A stretch of DNA of 64,000 bases from Magnetospirillum sp. UT-4 (GCF_902729435.1 NZ_CACVCG010000046.1:1-64000), one strand, 5' to 3'. Numbered from the stretch's first letter, positions 21,263 through 31,794 are shown. Made by a program: numbers and translations. Notes: generated by a model not told the origin, from the sequence alone.

Positions 21263-23101
21263 ATGGCCTTCCCGCCGCGATTCCTCGACGAACTGCGCAC
21301 CCGCGTCTCGCTGGTCGGCGTGGTCGGCCGCCGGGTCAAGCTGACCCGCAAGGGCCGCGAGCATTCCGGCCTGTGCCCCTTCCACAACGAGAAGACCCCC
21401 AGCTTCACCGTCAACGAGGACAAGGGCTTTTTCCACTGTTTCGGCTGCGGCGCGCATGGCGACGCCATCGGCTTCGAGATGCGGGCCAACCACCTCTCGT
21501 TCACCGAGGCGGTGGAGAAGCTGGCCGGCGAATGCGGCCTCGAGGTCCCGGTCGCCACCCCCGAGGAACGCCGCCAGGAAGCCCGCCGCGCCGGCCTGCA
21601 CGACGCCATGGAGGCGGCCTGCCGCTTCTTCGAGGCGCAGTTGCGCGGCACCGGCGGGCGCGAGGGCATGGCCTATCTTCGGGGCCGCGGCCTGGACGCC
21701 GAAACCATCGCCCGCTTCCGCCTGGGCTGGGCGCCGGACAAGCGCGACGCCATGAAGAATGCGCTGATGAGCGAGACCATGCCGGAATCGCTGCTGACCG
21801 AGGCCGGGCTGCTGAAGAAGCCCGAGGACGAGCGCGCCGCCTTCGACTTCTTCCGCGGCCGCGTCACCTTCCCGGTCACCGACCGCAAGGGCCGCATCAT
21901 CGCCTTCGGCGCCCGCACCCTGGGCGACGGCCAGCCCAAATACCTCAACTCGCCCGACACGCCGCTGTTCCACAAGGGCTCGACCCTCTACGGCCTCGCC
22001 CTGGCGCGCGAGGCGGCGCGGGACAAGGGCCTGGTGCTGGCGGTCGAGGGCTACATGGACGTCATCGCCCTGCACCGCGCCGGCTTCGACTATGCCGTCG
22101 CCCCCCTGGGCACGGCACTGACCGAGGCCCAGATCGAGGAGATGTGGCGGCTGGCCGACGAACCGATCCTGTGCTTCGACGGCGATTCCGCCGGCCAGCG
22201 CGCCATGGCCCGCGCCGCCGACCGCGCCCTGCCCATCCTCAAGCCCGGCAAGTCCCTGCGCTTCGCCGTGCTGCCCGCCCCCGAGGACCCCGATTCGCTG
22301 ATCAAGGCCAGGGGCGCGGCGGCCATGCAGGCGGTGCTCGATGCCGCCCGGCCGCTGTCCGAGGTGGTGTGGGAGCTGGCGGTGGCGGGCCGCCCCCTCG
22401 ATACCCCCGAACGCCGCGCCGCCCTGGAGAAGGAGCTGAAGGACAAGGCCTTCGGCATCAATGACGAAACGGTGCGCTGGCAGTACCTGGGCAGCTTCCG
22501 CGACCGGATGAAGGCACTGACCCGGCCGCAATGGAAGCCGGCGGGCCGCAGCCCCCAGGGCCAGGCCAAGCGGCGTTTTCCCAACGATCCGCCGCTGCGC
22601 GGCCCCGACGGGCGGCTGCCGGGGGCGGGCCGCCCGGCCCCGCCTCCCTCGCCCGGGGAACGCCAGGAGCGTCTGCTGCTGGCCATCCTGGTGGTGCACC
22701 CCCCCCTGCTGGAAGAGGTCGGAGAACGGCTGGGGGAGACCCCCTTCTCGGATTCCGGGCTTGACAACCTGAGGAGGGGGATTCTAAAGCACCTTGATAT
22801 CGCCCGCGACCTTGACTCCGAGGCGATGCGGAGCCATTTGAGGGCCGACGGGTTTTCCCGAGTGTTGGACTCCCTGGTGGATGCGAACGCTCAAGCCATC
22901 GCCCGGCCCGACGCCATTCACGAGGCCAGGTCGCTTTGGGAACATATTTTCACCCTCTATTCGCGCAAGGAGCTGGCGGCCGATGTCGGTCACGCCGTTG
23001 AGGCCTTCGCGCGGGACCCGTCGGAAGCGAATTTTGACTACCTGGCCGCTCTGGTGTCCAGCCGCGGCCGCGGTTTGAACGAGGATGACGGGCACGACTG
23101 A
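21263..23101 (+). CDS. dnaG: DNA primase
   Basis: 612 aa. Synthesises RNA primers at the replication fork. The CHC2 zinc site is Cys38, His41, Cys59 and Cys62 (LCPFHNEKTPSF ... FHCFGCGAHGD). The Toprim core with catalytic acidic residues is seen in LAVEGYMDVIALH and CFDGDSAGQRAMARAADRAL. The C-terminal ~150 residues, after a Pro-rich linker near 440-460, should bind the DnaB helicase. It precedes rpoD by ~100 bp, the common alphaproteobacterial arrangement coupling replication and transcription initiation genes. Confidence 0.97.
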   Translation: MAFPPRFLDELRTRVSLVGVVGRRVKLTRKGREHSGLCPFHNEKTPSFTVNEDKGFFHCFGCGAHGDAIGFEMRANHLSFTEAVEKLAGECGLEVPVATPEERRQEARRAGLHDAMEAACRFFEAQLRGTGGREGMAYLRGRGLDAETIARFRLGWAPDKRDAMKNALMSETMPESLLTEAGLLKKPEDERAAFDFFRGRVTFPVTDRKGRIIAFGARTLGDGQPKYLNSPDTPLFHKGSTLYGLALAREAARDKGLVLAVEGYMDVIALHRAGFDYAVAPLGTALTEAQIEEMWRLADEPILCFDGDSAGQRAMARAADRALPILKPGKSLRFAVLPAPEDPDSLIKARGAAAMQAVLDAARPLSEVVWELAVAGRPLDTPERRAALEKELKDKAFGINDETVRWQYLGSFRDRMKALTRPQWKPAGRSPQGQAKRRFPNDPPLRGPDGRLPGAGRPAPPPSPGERQERLLLAILVVHPPLLEEVGERLGETPFSDSGLDNLRRGILKHLDIARDLDSEAMRSHLRADGFSRVLDSLVDANAQAIARPDAIHEARSLWEHIFTLYSRKELAADVGHAVEAFARDPSEANFDYLAALVSSRGRGLNEDDGHD

Positions 23102-23203
23102 CCGTGCCCGGGACGGCAATGAACGGGCCGGCCGGCACCTTCCCGGGGGGGGACGGTGCAGGGCCGGTCGTAATCGTACAGAGTTTCGAGGAGCGGTGGT
23201 TTA

Positions 23204-25180
<1,977 letters not shown>

Positions 25181-25194
25181 GACGAAAAAGAGCA

Positions 25195-25216
25195 GCGAGG
25201 GGACTCGTCCCCTCGC
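25195..25216 (+). terminator. Hairpin after rpoD
   Basis: A perfect 10-bp stem, GCGAGGGGAC/GTCCCCTCGC with a 2-base TC turn, lies 15 bases after the rpoD stop. No T-tract follows, so it may end transcription with help or protect the 3' end of the mRNA. Confidence 0.45.
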
Positions 25217-25253
25217 GCTCCCCCATCCCTTCCGCTATCTTCCCGTTCCGGTG

Positions 25254-25329
25254 GGGCCTGTAGCTCAACGGTTAGAGCCGGCCGCTCATAACGGTCTGGT
25301 TGCAGGTTCGAATCCTGCCGGGCCCACCA
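25254..25329 (+). tRNA. tRNA with CAU anticodon, probably tRNA-Ile2
   Basis: 76 nt folding as a full cloverleaf with encoded CCA. The acceptor stem is GGGCCTG/CGGGCCC with discriminator A, and the anticodon loop is CTCATAA. The acceptor stem resembles alphaproteobacterial tRNA-Ile(GAU), which argues for the lysidine-modified Ile2 reading AUA rather than elongator Met. That identity is inference; initiator Met is excluded by the paired first base and the T-arm. Confidence 0.9.
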
Positions 25330-25391
25330 ACTCCCCCCAACCGAGCCCCTTGCCAGCCCCCCCGCCGACCCCTTATATTCTGGCCCCCGGC

Positions 25392-25465
25392 GCGGGTGTA
25401 GCTCAATGGCAGAGCAGAAGCTTCCCAAGCTTACGACGAGGGTTCGATTCCCTTCACCCGCTCCA
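25392..25465 (+). tRNA. tRNA-Gly(CCC)
   Basis: 74 nt with encoded CCA. The acceptor stem is GCGGGTG/CACCCGC, the anticodon loop is TTCCCAA (anticodon CCC), and the T-arm is AGGGT-TCGATTC-CCTTC. The 27-43 pair is a G-A mismatch, also seen in homologues as I recall them. It directly borders the accessory stretch that follows. Confidence 0.93.
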
Positions 25466-25630
25466 ATGATTTCAAGGGCTTAGCGCAAGGCGCTGCCTTC
25501 AAAAGCGGCCTCTACGGAAAATTTACGGAAAAATCGTTCGCGGATATGCGCGGACGGTGATGGCCGATTTGCGCGTGCCGGTTGGGCGTGGCACGATGAT
25601 GGTGGTCCTTAGTTAGTATGGGTATCCGCC
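25466..25630. other. Non-coding junction just 3' of tRNA-Gly
   Basis: 165 bases with clearly lower GC than the surroundings, including a tandem ACGGAAAATTTACGGAAAAAT. No gene is seen. Position at a tRNA 3' end and compositional change suggest an integration junction whose integrase has been lost, but no second copy of the tRNA 3' end was found in the window. Confidence 0.4.
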
Positions 25631-26080
25631 ATGGCGTCCAACCGCACGAAGGTGCTGAGGCATCAGCATCCTCTCGATCCCTCTCTCGTTAAGGTGCTTT
25701 CTTCCGAGGAGCGGGAGCGGCTGCGCGCGTGTCTGCCCAGCCATGTCACCAGAGACAGTGCTGAAATTGCCTGTGACGAGCTTGAGCGCGCGTTCGCCAT
25801 TTATCGTTCTGGCCTCGCCAACCGGGTCAGCAAGCGGCCGGATGAGATCAATGCCGACCTCGACGGTATCGAGGGGTTTATGCGGAGTGAGCTAGGAAGT
25901 GAGGACCCTTGGTGGGATGATTTTGCCGATCTTGCACTATCTCGCGTCGGGGCGCACGACCCAAAATCCGTCGAATTGCAGAGTGCGATTAGCAGCGCGA
26001 TGTCAACTCTCGAATATTACAAGGATAGATCGGTGGATGTACCCTGGATGGCGCAGCAGCTCGCTGATGCTAAGCTATAG
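25631..26080 (+). CDS. Hypothetical protein, 149 aa
   Basis: Unrecognised soluble protein rich in charged residues and predicted mostly helical (SSEERERLRACLPSHVTRDS, later QSAISSAMSTLEYYKDRSVD). Codon use is less GC-biased at third positions than in neighbouring housekeeping genes, consistent with foreign origin. It stands alone between tRNA-Gly and hipA. No signal peptide, no membrane helix. Function unknown. Confidence 0.55.
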   Translation: MASNRTKVLRHQHPLDPSLVKVLSSEERERLRACLPSHVTRDSAEIACDELERAFAIYRSGLANRVSKRPDEINADLDGIEGFMRSELGSEDPWWDDFADLALSRVGAHDPKSVELQSAISSAMSTLEYYKDRSVDVPWMAQQLADAKL

Positions 26081-26176
26081 CTGTCGAAGTCGTTCGAGTT
26101 CTTGCTCGCTGGAGTAGGTATTAACCTGATGGGGTGGGCGGCCCTGGGCCGATGGAGACGGTGTCACCGTCGAACG

Positions 26177-27427
26177 TTAAGGCGCCGGCGTCTTGATGCC
26201 AGGCGGGTTGAAGGCAAGCGGCATCAATCCGGCGACCGTACCCCTGTCCTTCGCGCTGACTTCGTGGCGATCAAGAAGTTCGGGCAGACTGGCCAGCCCC
26301 TCCACGAGGTCGGAATAGATCTCCACGGCTTTGCCCCGGTCCAGGCCGAACGCGCCGCTGGTGTCGAGCATGGCCACCGGGTCGGGAATTGCCGCCACGC
26401 CTCGCGCCGGGGCGAGGGCATGGGACGGTCGGTTGCACGGCACCAGGTCGAAGGCGGGTGACAGTGTCCACTTGCCGTCGATGCGGCGAAAGCCGTGGTT
26501 CCGCAGATGGTCGTCGGTATTGTGGATGAAGGCGTTGAACAGCATCCGCCGGAAGATGGATTCCTCGCACGGCTCGATGCCGGAGCGACGAGCCTTGGCG
26601 GCGACGTCGGCATAGGTGACGTTGGTCTGATAGGTCGAGGGCGAAGCCTGCACCAGCGTTCCGGCGCTCATGTATCCTAGCCTGGAATCGCCCTCCCGGT
26701 CGAACCGCTGCACGAGAAGGACCGAACGCCCAGCGACATCGACCAGCCGATGAGGCGGTACGTCGATCCCACATTTGTCGGCCAGGTCCAGGCAGACCGT
26801 TTCGATTTTGGGGTCGTCGAAGGCGTCTCCCCAGGTCCGGAACTTCGCGATCCACTCCTCGCCATCGATGCGCAGACGGGCCTTGGGCCGAGCGCCGCCC
26901 GTGTCGGCGGAGGAACGGAACAGTTTGCGCAGATGGGTCACGGTGGCTTCGCCGGCATCCACAGCCTCTGCCGCTTCCACGAGTTCCTGAAGGCTTTCCG
27001 AAGCGTCGGGAAGGGCAAAGAGCGGATCGTCGTGGGGAACCCACTGCATGGGACCGGATTCGGGCGCGGGGCCGAATCTCAAATCGCCCGTACGGTCATC
27101 GCCCGCGGCGGCGAGGAATTCAGCCATCCCGAAAACCTGTCGGGCGAAGGCCGCCGTCAGGATGCTGCGACCCCAACCGTCGGGGGCGGCGTCGTAGAAC
27201 GGCAACGGAAGCTCGTAGGGGGCGCTGACCGTGGCCTTGGCCCGGAGAGGCAGGATGGGGGAGATGGGGAAGCCGCCATCAAGCCACGAGCGGGCATAGG
27301 CGAAGCGCGACTGCCGGACAGCCCCCTTGCCCTCGACAGTGATGGCGCCCACGGGAACGGGCTGTCCGTCCACGGTGACGTAGACGACCAAGCGGTCAAT
27401 GCGTCCGTCTTCAGAAATCTTCCACAT
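26177..27427 (-). CDS. hipA: HipA-family Ser/Thr kinase toxin
   Basis: 416 aa. In characterised HipA the kinase phosphorylates glutamyl-tRNA synthetase and causes growth arrest and persistence. The N-terminal HipA_N domain is present (RLVVYVTVDGQPVPVGAITV). The catalytic loop is FIHNTDDHLRNHGF with the catalytic Asp, and the Mg-binding Asp is in SPAFDLVPCN. The start at 27427 (MWKISEDGR) has GGAG seven bases upstream and overlaps hipB by 17 bp, so the two are coupled. All key residues are present, so it appears intact. Confidence 0.9.
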   Translation of the reverse strand: MWKISEDGRIDRLVVYVTVDGQPVPVGAITVEGKGAVRQSRFAYARSWLDGGFPISPILPLRAKATVSAPYELPLPFYDAAPDGWGRSILTAAFARQVFGMAEFLAAAGDDRTGDLRFGPAPESGPMQWVPHDDPLFALPDASESLQELVEAAEAVDAGEATVTHLRKLFRSSADTGGARPKARLRIDGEEWIAKFRTWGDAFDDPKIETVCLDLADKCGIDVPPHRLVDVAGRSVLLVQRFDREGDSRLGYMSAGTLVQASPSTYQTNVTYADVAAKARRSGIEPCEESIFRRMLFNAFIHNTDDHLRNHGFRRIDGKWTLSPAFDLVPCNRPSHALAPARGVAAIPDPVAMLDTSGAFGLDRGKAVEIYSDLVEGLASLPELLDRHEVSAKDRGTVAGLMPLAFNPPGIKTPAP

Positions 27428-27731
27428 CGCGCCGAACTCCAGCCCTCTTGCGTCCATGGACCTGTTCGAGATCTTCTCCGATGGGGTCGGCCTCCAGTAG
27501 TCCGGCGATCCTGTCGGGGTAGCCAAGCACGGACATGTAACGAACCAAGGCGGCGATGCTGACGCCTGGCTTGCCGGCTTCGAGGTCGATGCAGGTCAGG
27601 CGGCTGATGCCGGCACGTTCAGCCACGTCGGCCTGCGTCAGGTTTCGACGCAGTCGTGCAAGCTTCAGCCTTTTGCCGAGAGCCTCGACGGCGGCGGCTT
27701 CGTCACTCGCCAGCGGGATAGAGCGCCGCAT
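27411..27731 (-). CDS. hipB: HipB-like antitoxin and autorepressor
   Basis: 106 aa XRE-type helix-turn-helix protein (LKLARLRRNLTQADVAERAG, then ISRLTCIDLEAGKPGVSIAAL). The family neutralises HipA and represses the shared promoter as a HipBA complex. It precedes and overlaps hipA, the standard order. The C-terminal tail (VHGRKRAGVRRDVEDF) is basic. A sigma-70-like promoter lies 33-61 bp upstream in an AT-rich patch. Confidence 0.85.
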   Translation of the reverse strand: MRRSIPLASDEAAAVEALGKRLKLARLRRNLTQADVAERAGISRLTCIDLEAGKPGVSIAALVRYMSVLGYPDRIAGLLEADPIGEDLEQVHGRKRAGVRRDVEDF

Positions 27732-27763
27732 AGATATCTGCCTTAATAGACGTAAACCGCTAT

Positions 27764-27792
27764 AATGTAGGTTATTTCATACACTGCCTCAA
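27764..27792 (-). promoter_or_regulatory. Promoter of hipBA
   Basis: Minus strand TTGAGG (27792-27787), 17-bp spacer, TACATT (27769-27764). The surrounding sequence is AT-rich and should contain the HipB operator, but I see no clear long palindrome. Confidence 0.45.
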
Positions 27793-27866
27793 GGTGTGAA
27801 TGGGCAATTCGCCATGGGTTGGGAATGGCTGGCCACGTCAATCCCCAAGATACGGTTGGGACGGTG

Positions 27867-28016
27867 TCACCGAGGGGCGGTTCCCAGGCTCTCCTGCATG
27901 CGCCGCCTCACCACCTGATCCGCCTTTGTCGGGCGGCCGGGCTTGCGGACTTCCTCGACCATCTGGGCATCCAGCCAGGCTTCGATGTCCCGACGCCGAT
28001 AGATGACCTCGCCCAT
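27867..28016 (-). pseudogene. C-terminal remnant of an AlpA/excisionase-like DNA-binding gene
   Basis: About 49 residues remain (GEVIYRRRDIEAWLDAQMVE, then KPGRPTKADQ). This resembles the second half of small AlpA-type winged-helix proteins of prophages and islands. The helix-turn-helix half is missing: upstream on this strand the sequence belongs to an oppositely oriented fragment. I read it as a truncated mobile-element gene. A short intact gene starting at 28016 is the alternative. Confidence 0.45.
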
Positions 28017-28028
28017 GGCCGCTATTTC

Positions 28029-28229
28029 GTGGTGTGCCCGGAAACACTGCGGCGCTGGGTTGGTGATTCTGTCTCCCCGGTCTGCCTGGGGGCATGGATG
28101 CGCGACCACGGTCACCTCGTCACCACCAGCCGCAACCTCCCCACCCGGCAGGTCATGGTCTCGGGAAGCAAGGGGCGGCGCACCTATTACTGCATCCGGG
28201 CCAAGTCGGTCGAGGAGGCGACTTGTTGA
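28029..28229 (+). pseudogene. 3' fragment of an unidentified accessory gene
   Basis: The last ~66 codons look coding (ETLRRWVGDSVSPVCLGAWM, RTYYCIRAKSVEE) and resemble the C-termini of island replication/primase-type proteins, but the similarity is weak. Upstream the frame runs into the antisense of the AlpA-like remnant. The two fragments meet head-to-head near 28016-28029, suggesting a deletion or rearrangement scar. Confidence 0.3.
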
Positions 28230-28351
28230 AAAATGTGTATTTCACACTGACTTCCCTCCACATGATGGCCGGCGTGGAGGGAAAGAGATGACCCCGCGCG
28301 GCCCGATGGCATGATGTGGGGCCGGTCGATGTACCGGGCAGCAGCGAGGGC

Positions 28352-28678
28352 ATGATGGCAACGGCGAGTGCGGTTCCGGATCGGTTGTTGAATCAGGAGG
28401 TGTCGGTGTTTCACCCCCGCCGGGTCATCCTGTTCGGCAGCCGGGCGCGCGGCGATGCTCGCGAGGACAGCGACATCGACCTCGTGGCGGAACTGGACGA
28501 CGATGCACCGCCCGAGATGATGTCGGTCAAGGTGATCCACTCCGCCCGCGCCGGTTATCGCGAGCCGGTCGATATTTTGCCCTGCCGGGAAGGCGTGCTG
28601 AAGGAACGGGCACGCGCCATCGGCTCTTTCGCCCATACCGTTCTGACCGAGGGCGTGGTGGTCTATGAGCGGCCCTGA
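28352..28678 (+). CDS. MNT-type minimal nucleotidyltransferase, antitoxin-like
   Basis: 108 aa. The Pol-beta superfamily signature is complete: VILFGSRARGDAREDSDIDL, with the GS motif and both catalytic Asp residues of DxD, and a third acidic residue in EPVDILPC. Such proteins usually pair with a HEPN toxin, which they inactivate by AMPylation. No HEPN gene is adjacent. The double ATG at 28352/28355 has GAGGGC just upstream. The gene ends inside the convergent hypothetical gene (16-bp overlap). Confidence 0.8.
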   Translation: MMATASAVPDRLLNQEVSVFHPRRVILFGSRARGDAREDSDIDLVAELDDDAPPEMMSVKVIHSARAGYREPVDILPCREGVLKERARAIGSFAHTVLTEGVVVYERP

Positions 28679-30261
28679 CCGCGCTTGCCTCCGCCCCGGT
28701 GCTTCCACGCCTCGACGCTGGCCCAGGCGATGCGGGCCATGACGGGGATTTCGGCCAGGGGACGGTCGCCCCGCAATTCGGCGGCAACCAGGGCGAAGGC
28801 CGGCCAGTCCTCGTTGGCCTCCTCCTGACGCAGCAGGGCTGCCGTCCAGCCGATGATCTCGGCCCAGCGCAGCCGCCGGGCGGGCAGGATATCGGCCAGC
28901 AGCAGGTCCATCCGTTTGGCGTCGCTCATGCGCTTCTTGGCCGATAGTGCCTGGTTGACGTCTTCATCGTCCTCGAACCAGTGGTCGGTGAAGGCGTAAT
29001 CCTCGGCCCACAGGGCACTGGCCTTCACCGCCTTGTTGGCCGAGGCGGGCTTGCGACGGGCCGGCGGAATCGCCTCCAGCAGCGAGCCGATCAGGCCGTC
29101 AACGGACACCCGCCCGGGATTGACCGCCGACAGCCCCGCCGTCTCGACGAAGTCCAGCAGGCCGAAGGGCGGCGCCTTGCCAGCCTCCAGCCCGATGGCG
29201 AGAAAATGGGCCAAAACGGCGGCGAGGTGGGGAGCCGAGGCGTCGAACAGCTCCACCTCTTGCTCGATGCGCATGAGGAAGGCATCCGCCTCCCGCTTGC
29301 TCAGGCCGTGCTGGACCCAGGCATCGGGAATGCCAGCGCCGAACTTCACCAGCAGCGAAGCCACCGCGTGCTTGCGCCCCTCCTTGACCAGCACGAAGAA
29401 ACTCTGGGCGCCAGCCCCGTCGATCCCCGATGCCGCTACGTCCACGATGGTGGCCTGGGGAAGAGGCGCGCAGGTCACGTCCTTGCGGCGGCACGTCTGG
29501 ACCACCGCGTCGAGGCCGGGGCGCTCGCCCTCCGGCAGCCAGTTGCGCAGGAAGATCAGGCGGCGCAGCATCACCGGGCTGATGGCACCGTTTTCCGCCA
29601 GACCAGCCAGCGAATCCAGGGCGGCGGCGCGGACCATGGCGCCTTCGTCCAGCAGCCAGCCGATGCCGGCCTCGCGCATGGCCGCTTGCTCGGCATTCAG
29701 CCCCGCGTGGGCCATGGCTGTCCGGTGCTCCTCAGGCAAAGCGTGGCCGAACCGGGCCATTTCTCCATGGATGAGGAAGGGATCGCCGCCGGTCTCGCGC
29801 ACCAGGTCGGCGAAGTGCGCCCCAGGCCCCGCGCCGGGCTGCGGCTGCCGGCCGAATTCCTCCGCCCGCTCCATCAACCCGGCCATCAATTCCCGCAGGC
29901 CGTCCCCGGGCGGCAGTTTGGCCGCGCCGTAGTGTTGCAGCACCACCAGCAGCAAGGCGGGGTCCAGCCTGCCCGCCCGCCCCATCTCAAGCAGGCGCCG
30001 CTCCAGTTCCGCCACGGTGGCGGCGGCATCGGGCGAGGCGCGATCCAGTCCATAGCGCAGGACCTCGATGCCCTGTCCCAGCATGAAGCCAAAGGCGGTC
30101 AGCAATCCCTGGTTGGGACGCTTCTTGCCGTTCTCCGCCACCATCAGGTCCGGCAGGTCGAGGGCCAGTTCCGGGGCCTGCTCCATGATTGCGGATGCCA
30201 TCCTCCACATCTCCCCGGCCTCGCCACGCGCCAATTCCTTGGGATTACGGTGACGCTGCAC
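28663..30261 (-). CDS. Hypothetical protein, ~532 aa
   Basis: Not recognised. Soluble, helical and Ala/Leu-rich, with no clear motif or membrane segment. It might be a HEAT-like or TPR-like solenoid (VMLRRLIFLRNWLPEGE; LLRQEEANEDWPAFALVAAE). The C-terminus is very basic (KHRGGGKRGQGRS). The start is uncertain: I prefer GTG at 30261, preceded by AGGCGG. TTG at 30303 or the ATG at MWRMASAI are alternatives. It lies between the orphan MNT gene and tRNA-Pro in the accessory region. Confidence 0.6.
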   Translation of the reverse strand: MQRHRNPKELARGEAGEMWRMASAIMEQAPELALDLPDLMVAENGKKRPNQGLLTAFGFMLGQGIEVLRYGLDRASPDAAATVAELERRLLEMGRAGRLDPALLLVVLQHYGAAKLPPGDGLRELMAGLMERAEEFGRQPQPGAGPGAHFADLVRETGGDPFLIHGEMARFGHALPEEHRTAMAHAGLNAEQAAMREAGIGWLLDEGAMVRAAALDSLAGLAENGAISPVMLRRLIFLRNWLPEGERPGLDAVVQTCRRKDVTCAPLPQATIVDVAASGIDGAGAQSFFVLVKEGRKHAVASLLVKFGAGIPDAWVQHGLSKREADAFLMRIEQEVELFDASAPHLAAVLAHFLAIGLEAGKAPPFGLLDFVETAGLSAVNPGRVSVDGLIGSLLEAIPPARRKPASANKAVKASALWAEDYAFTDHWFEDDEDVNQALSAKKRMSDAKRMDLLLADILPARRLRWAEIIGWTAALLRQEEANEDWPAFALVAAELRGDRPLAEIPVMARIAWASVEAWKHRGGGKRGQGRS

Positions 30262-30473
30262 TAAATTGACCGCCTGCTCCTGATCCCCAGCCTGCCGCCC
30301 CAATGGCCGGTTTCCAGCGTCACACTCAACTCATTGGATGCCCACCTTGCGCGCGAATCAGTCCTGAAAAGGGCCGGTTCCTTAAAGGCGGGTTCGGGAG
30401 ACGGGGGCGGGAAGGCGGACCGTCGAATTGAGTGCCGGCTCGCCCCCCCCTTCGAACCCACCCCGCACAAACG

Positions 30474-30504
30474 AAAAACCCGTCAAGCCTTGCGGCTCGA
30501 CGGG
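30474..30504 (-). terminator. Terminator of tRNA-Pro
   Basis: Minus strand stem CCCGTCGAGCC/GGCTTGACGGG (one mismatch, 4-nt loop) followed by TTTTT, 17 bases after the tRNA 3' end. A standard factor-independent terminator. Confidence 0.8.
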
Positions 30505-30520
30505 CTTTCGTACCAGAAGA

Positions 30521-30597
30521 TGGTCGGAGTGAGAGGATTCGAACCTCCGGCCCCTGCCTCCCGAAGACAGTGCTCTACCAGGCTGAGCTACACTCCG
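30521..30597 (-). tRNA. tRNA-Pro(CGG)
   Basis: 77 nt with encoded CCA. The acceptor stem is CGGAGTG/CACTCCG, the anticodon loop is TTCGGGA with anticodon CGG, and the T-loop is TTCGAAT. A terminator follows. This tRNA closes the accessory stretch that begins after tRNA-Gly. Confidence 0.95.
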
Positions 30598-30691
30598 GTC
30601 GCCTGAGAGCGGCCCTTATAGCGCCATCCGCCTTGGGCTGCAAAGGGATTTTGCGGCGGCGGCGGGGCTGGCGGCGGGGTAGGATAGGGCC

Positions 30692-30910
30692 ATGATCTGG
30701 TTCACCGAATGCACAATCACCTGCCCGGCCTGCGGCGCCCGCCGCCGGGTCGAGATGCCGGGGTCGCTGTGGCGGCTGGACTGCCCCGCCTGTGGTGCCG
30801 CCATGGTCACTCCGGCGGGCGGCTGCTGCGTGTTCTGCGCCTTTGGCGACCATCCCTGCCCCGATGTCCAGGCCTCGTCGTCGTGCTCGTGCGGGGCCGA
30901 GGGAGGCTGA
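30692..30910 (+). CDS. Small Cys-rich zinc-ribbon-like protein
   Basis: 72 aa with eleven cysteines. An N-terminal ribbon of two CPAC knuckles (CTITCPACGARRR ... LDCPACGAAM) would bind zinc. It is followed by GGCCVFCAFGDHPCPDVQ, which resembles the GDCC-x-CSYG-x-CPP-x-Q signature of small alphaproteobacterial proteins of unknown function, and then a Cys/Ser tail. It is read away from tRNA-Pro and converges on the next gene. Role unknown; metal binding is inferred. Confidence 0.65.
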   Translation: MIWFTECTITCPACGARRRVEMPGSLWRLDCPACGAAMVTPAGGCCVFCAFGDHPCPDVQASSSCSCGAEGG

Positions 30911-30919
30911 CCCGCCCCC

Positions 30920-31750
30920 CTACTTCGCCTGCATGGCGAGGCGGGCGAGTTCCAGGAAGAAGGGGTTGAGCATCTTCTCGGGCGCCATGTTCCAGCGCTT
31001 GCTGAACTCCCTGAGGCGGGTCGAATCGAAGGTGTCGATGCGCAATGCGGCGAACAGGGCGTCGAGCACGCGGGCCATGTGGCCCTCGGTGAAGGCCAGC
31101 TTGGCCCGTTCCTCGGGCGGCAGCGGGGTGAAGGCGGTGGAGCCCAGCGAGACCGCCGACGGCGTCGCGTTCAGCACCACCAGGAACCAGTCGCGGCGGG
31201 CATCGAAGCGCTTGAAGCTGCGGGCGATGCCGACCAGCACGTGCTCGCGGACCAGGGCGGCCTCGGGATCGCCATGGAAGGCCGGCCAATCGACCATGCC
31301 GGCCTCGCGGTGGCGCTTCGCCATCTCGGCGGCACGGACGCGCAAGGCTTCGTATTCCTCTTCGCCCAGCATCATGCGGATGGCCAGGAACAGCTGGCCC
31401 AGCCGGCGCCGCTCGATGCCGGTGGGAACGTCGAGCAGCGGCTCCAGCGGCTCGGCGATCAGGCGCCCCAGCGCGTCGTGGCGCTGGCGCTCGATGGCGA
31501 CGCGGCTGAAGGCGGCCTCGCAGCCCAGGCCGGTGTTGCGGTAGACGGTGGCGATGGGACCCTCGCTGCCCAGCACCGCCTCGGCCACCCGCTCGGCATC
31601 GGCCAGCGCCACCTTGCCGTCCACCGCCAGCTCGCGCAGCAGGTCGAGCAGGACCCGGACGGCGACGCCCGAGACCTTGCGGCATTGCGCCCCATGGTCG
31701 ATGCGCGGGCGCTCGTCCTGCCCGCCGTCACTGTCGTCCGCGTCAGCCAC
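30920..31750 (-). CDS. Hypothetical protein, 276 aa
   Basis: Not recognised. Soluble, helical, no signal peptide. An N-terminal acidic segment (DADDSDGGQDERPRID) is followed by a ~235-residue domain. The GTG at 31750 is chosen because GGGAGG lies nine bases upstream; an in-frame ATG at 31774 is possible. It lies between a Cys-rich protein gene and the glnA terminator. No functional clue from context. Confidence 0.6.
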   Translation of the reverse strand: MADADDSDGGQDERPRIDHGAQCRKVSGVAVRVLLDLLRELAVDGKVALADAERVAEAVLGSEGPIATVYRNTGLGCEAAFSRVAIERQRHDALGRLIAEPLEPLLDVPTGIERRRLGQLFLAIRMMLGEEEYEALRVRAAEMAKRHREAGMVDWPAFHGDPEAALVREHVLVGIARSFKRFDARRDWFLVVLNATPSAVSLGSTAFTPLPPEERAKLAFTEGHMARVLDALFAALRIDTFDSTRLREFSKRWNMAPEKMLNPFFLELARLAMQAK

Positions 31751-31794
31751 GTCCCGAACCTCCCGACAACGCACAGCTATACGCCCGGGCGCGG

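Noticed and set aside
25254-25329. Calling the CAU tRNA elongator Met
   Set aside because: Acceptor stem and discriminator resemble alphaproteobacterial tRNA-Ile rather than tRNA-Met; Ile2 is preferred, but only by inference.
25450-30600. Direct repeat of the tRNA-Gly 3' end as an att site
   Set aside because: I looked for GGTTCGATTCCCTTCACCC further along to the tRNA-Pro region and saw none, so island ends are not claimed.
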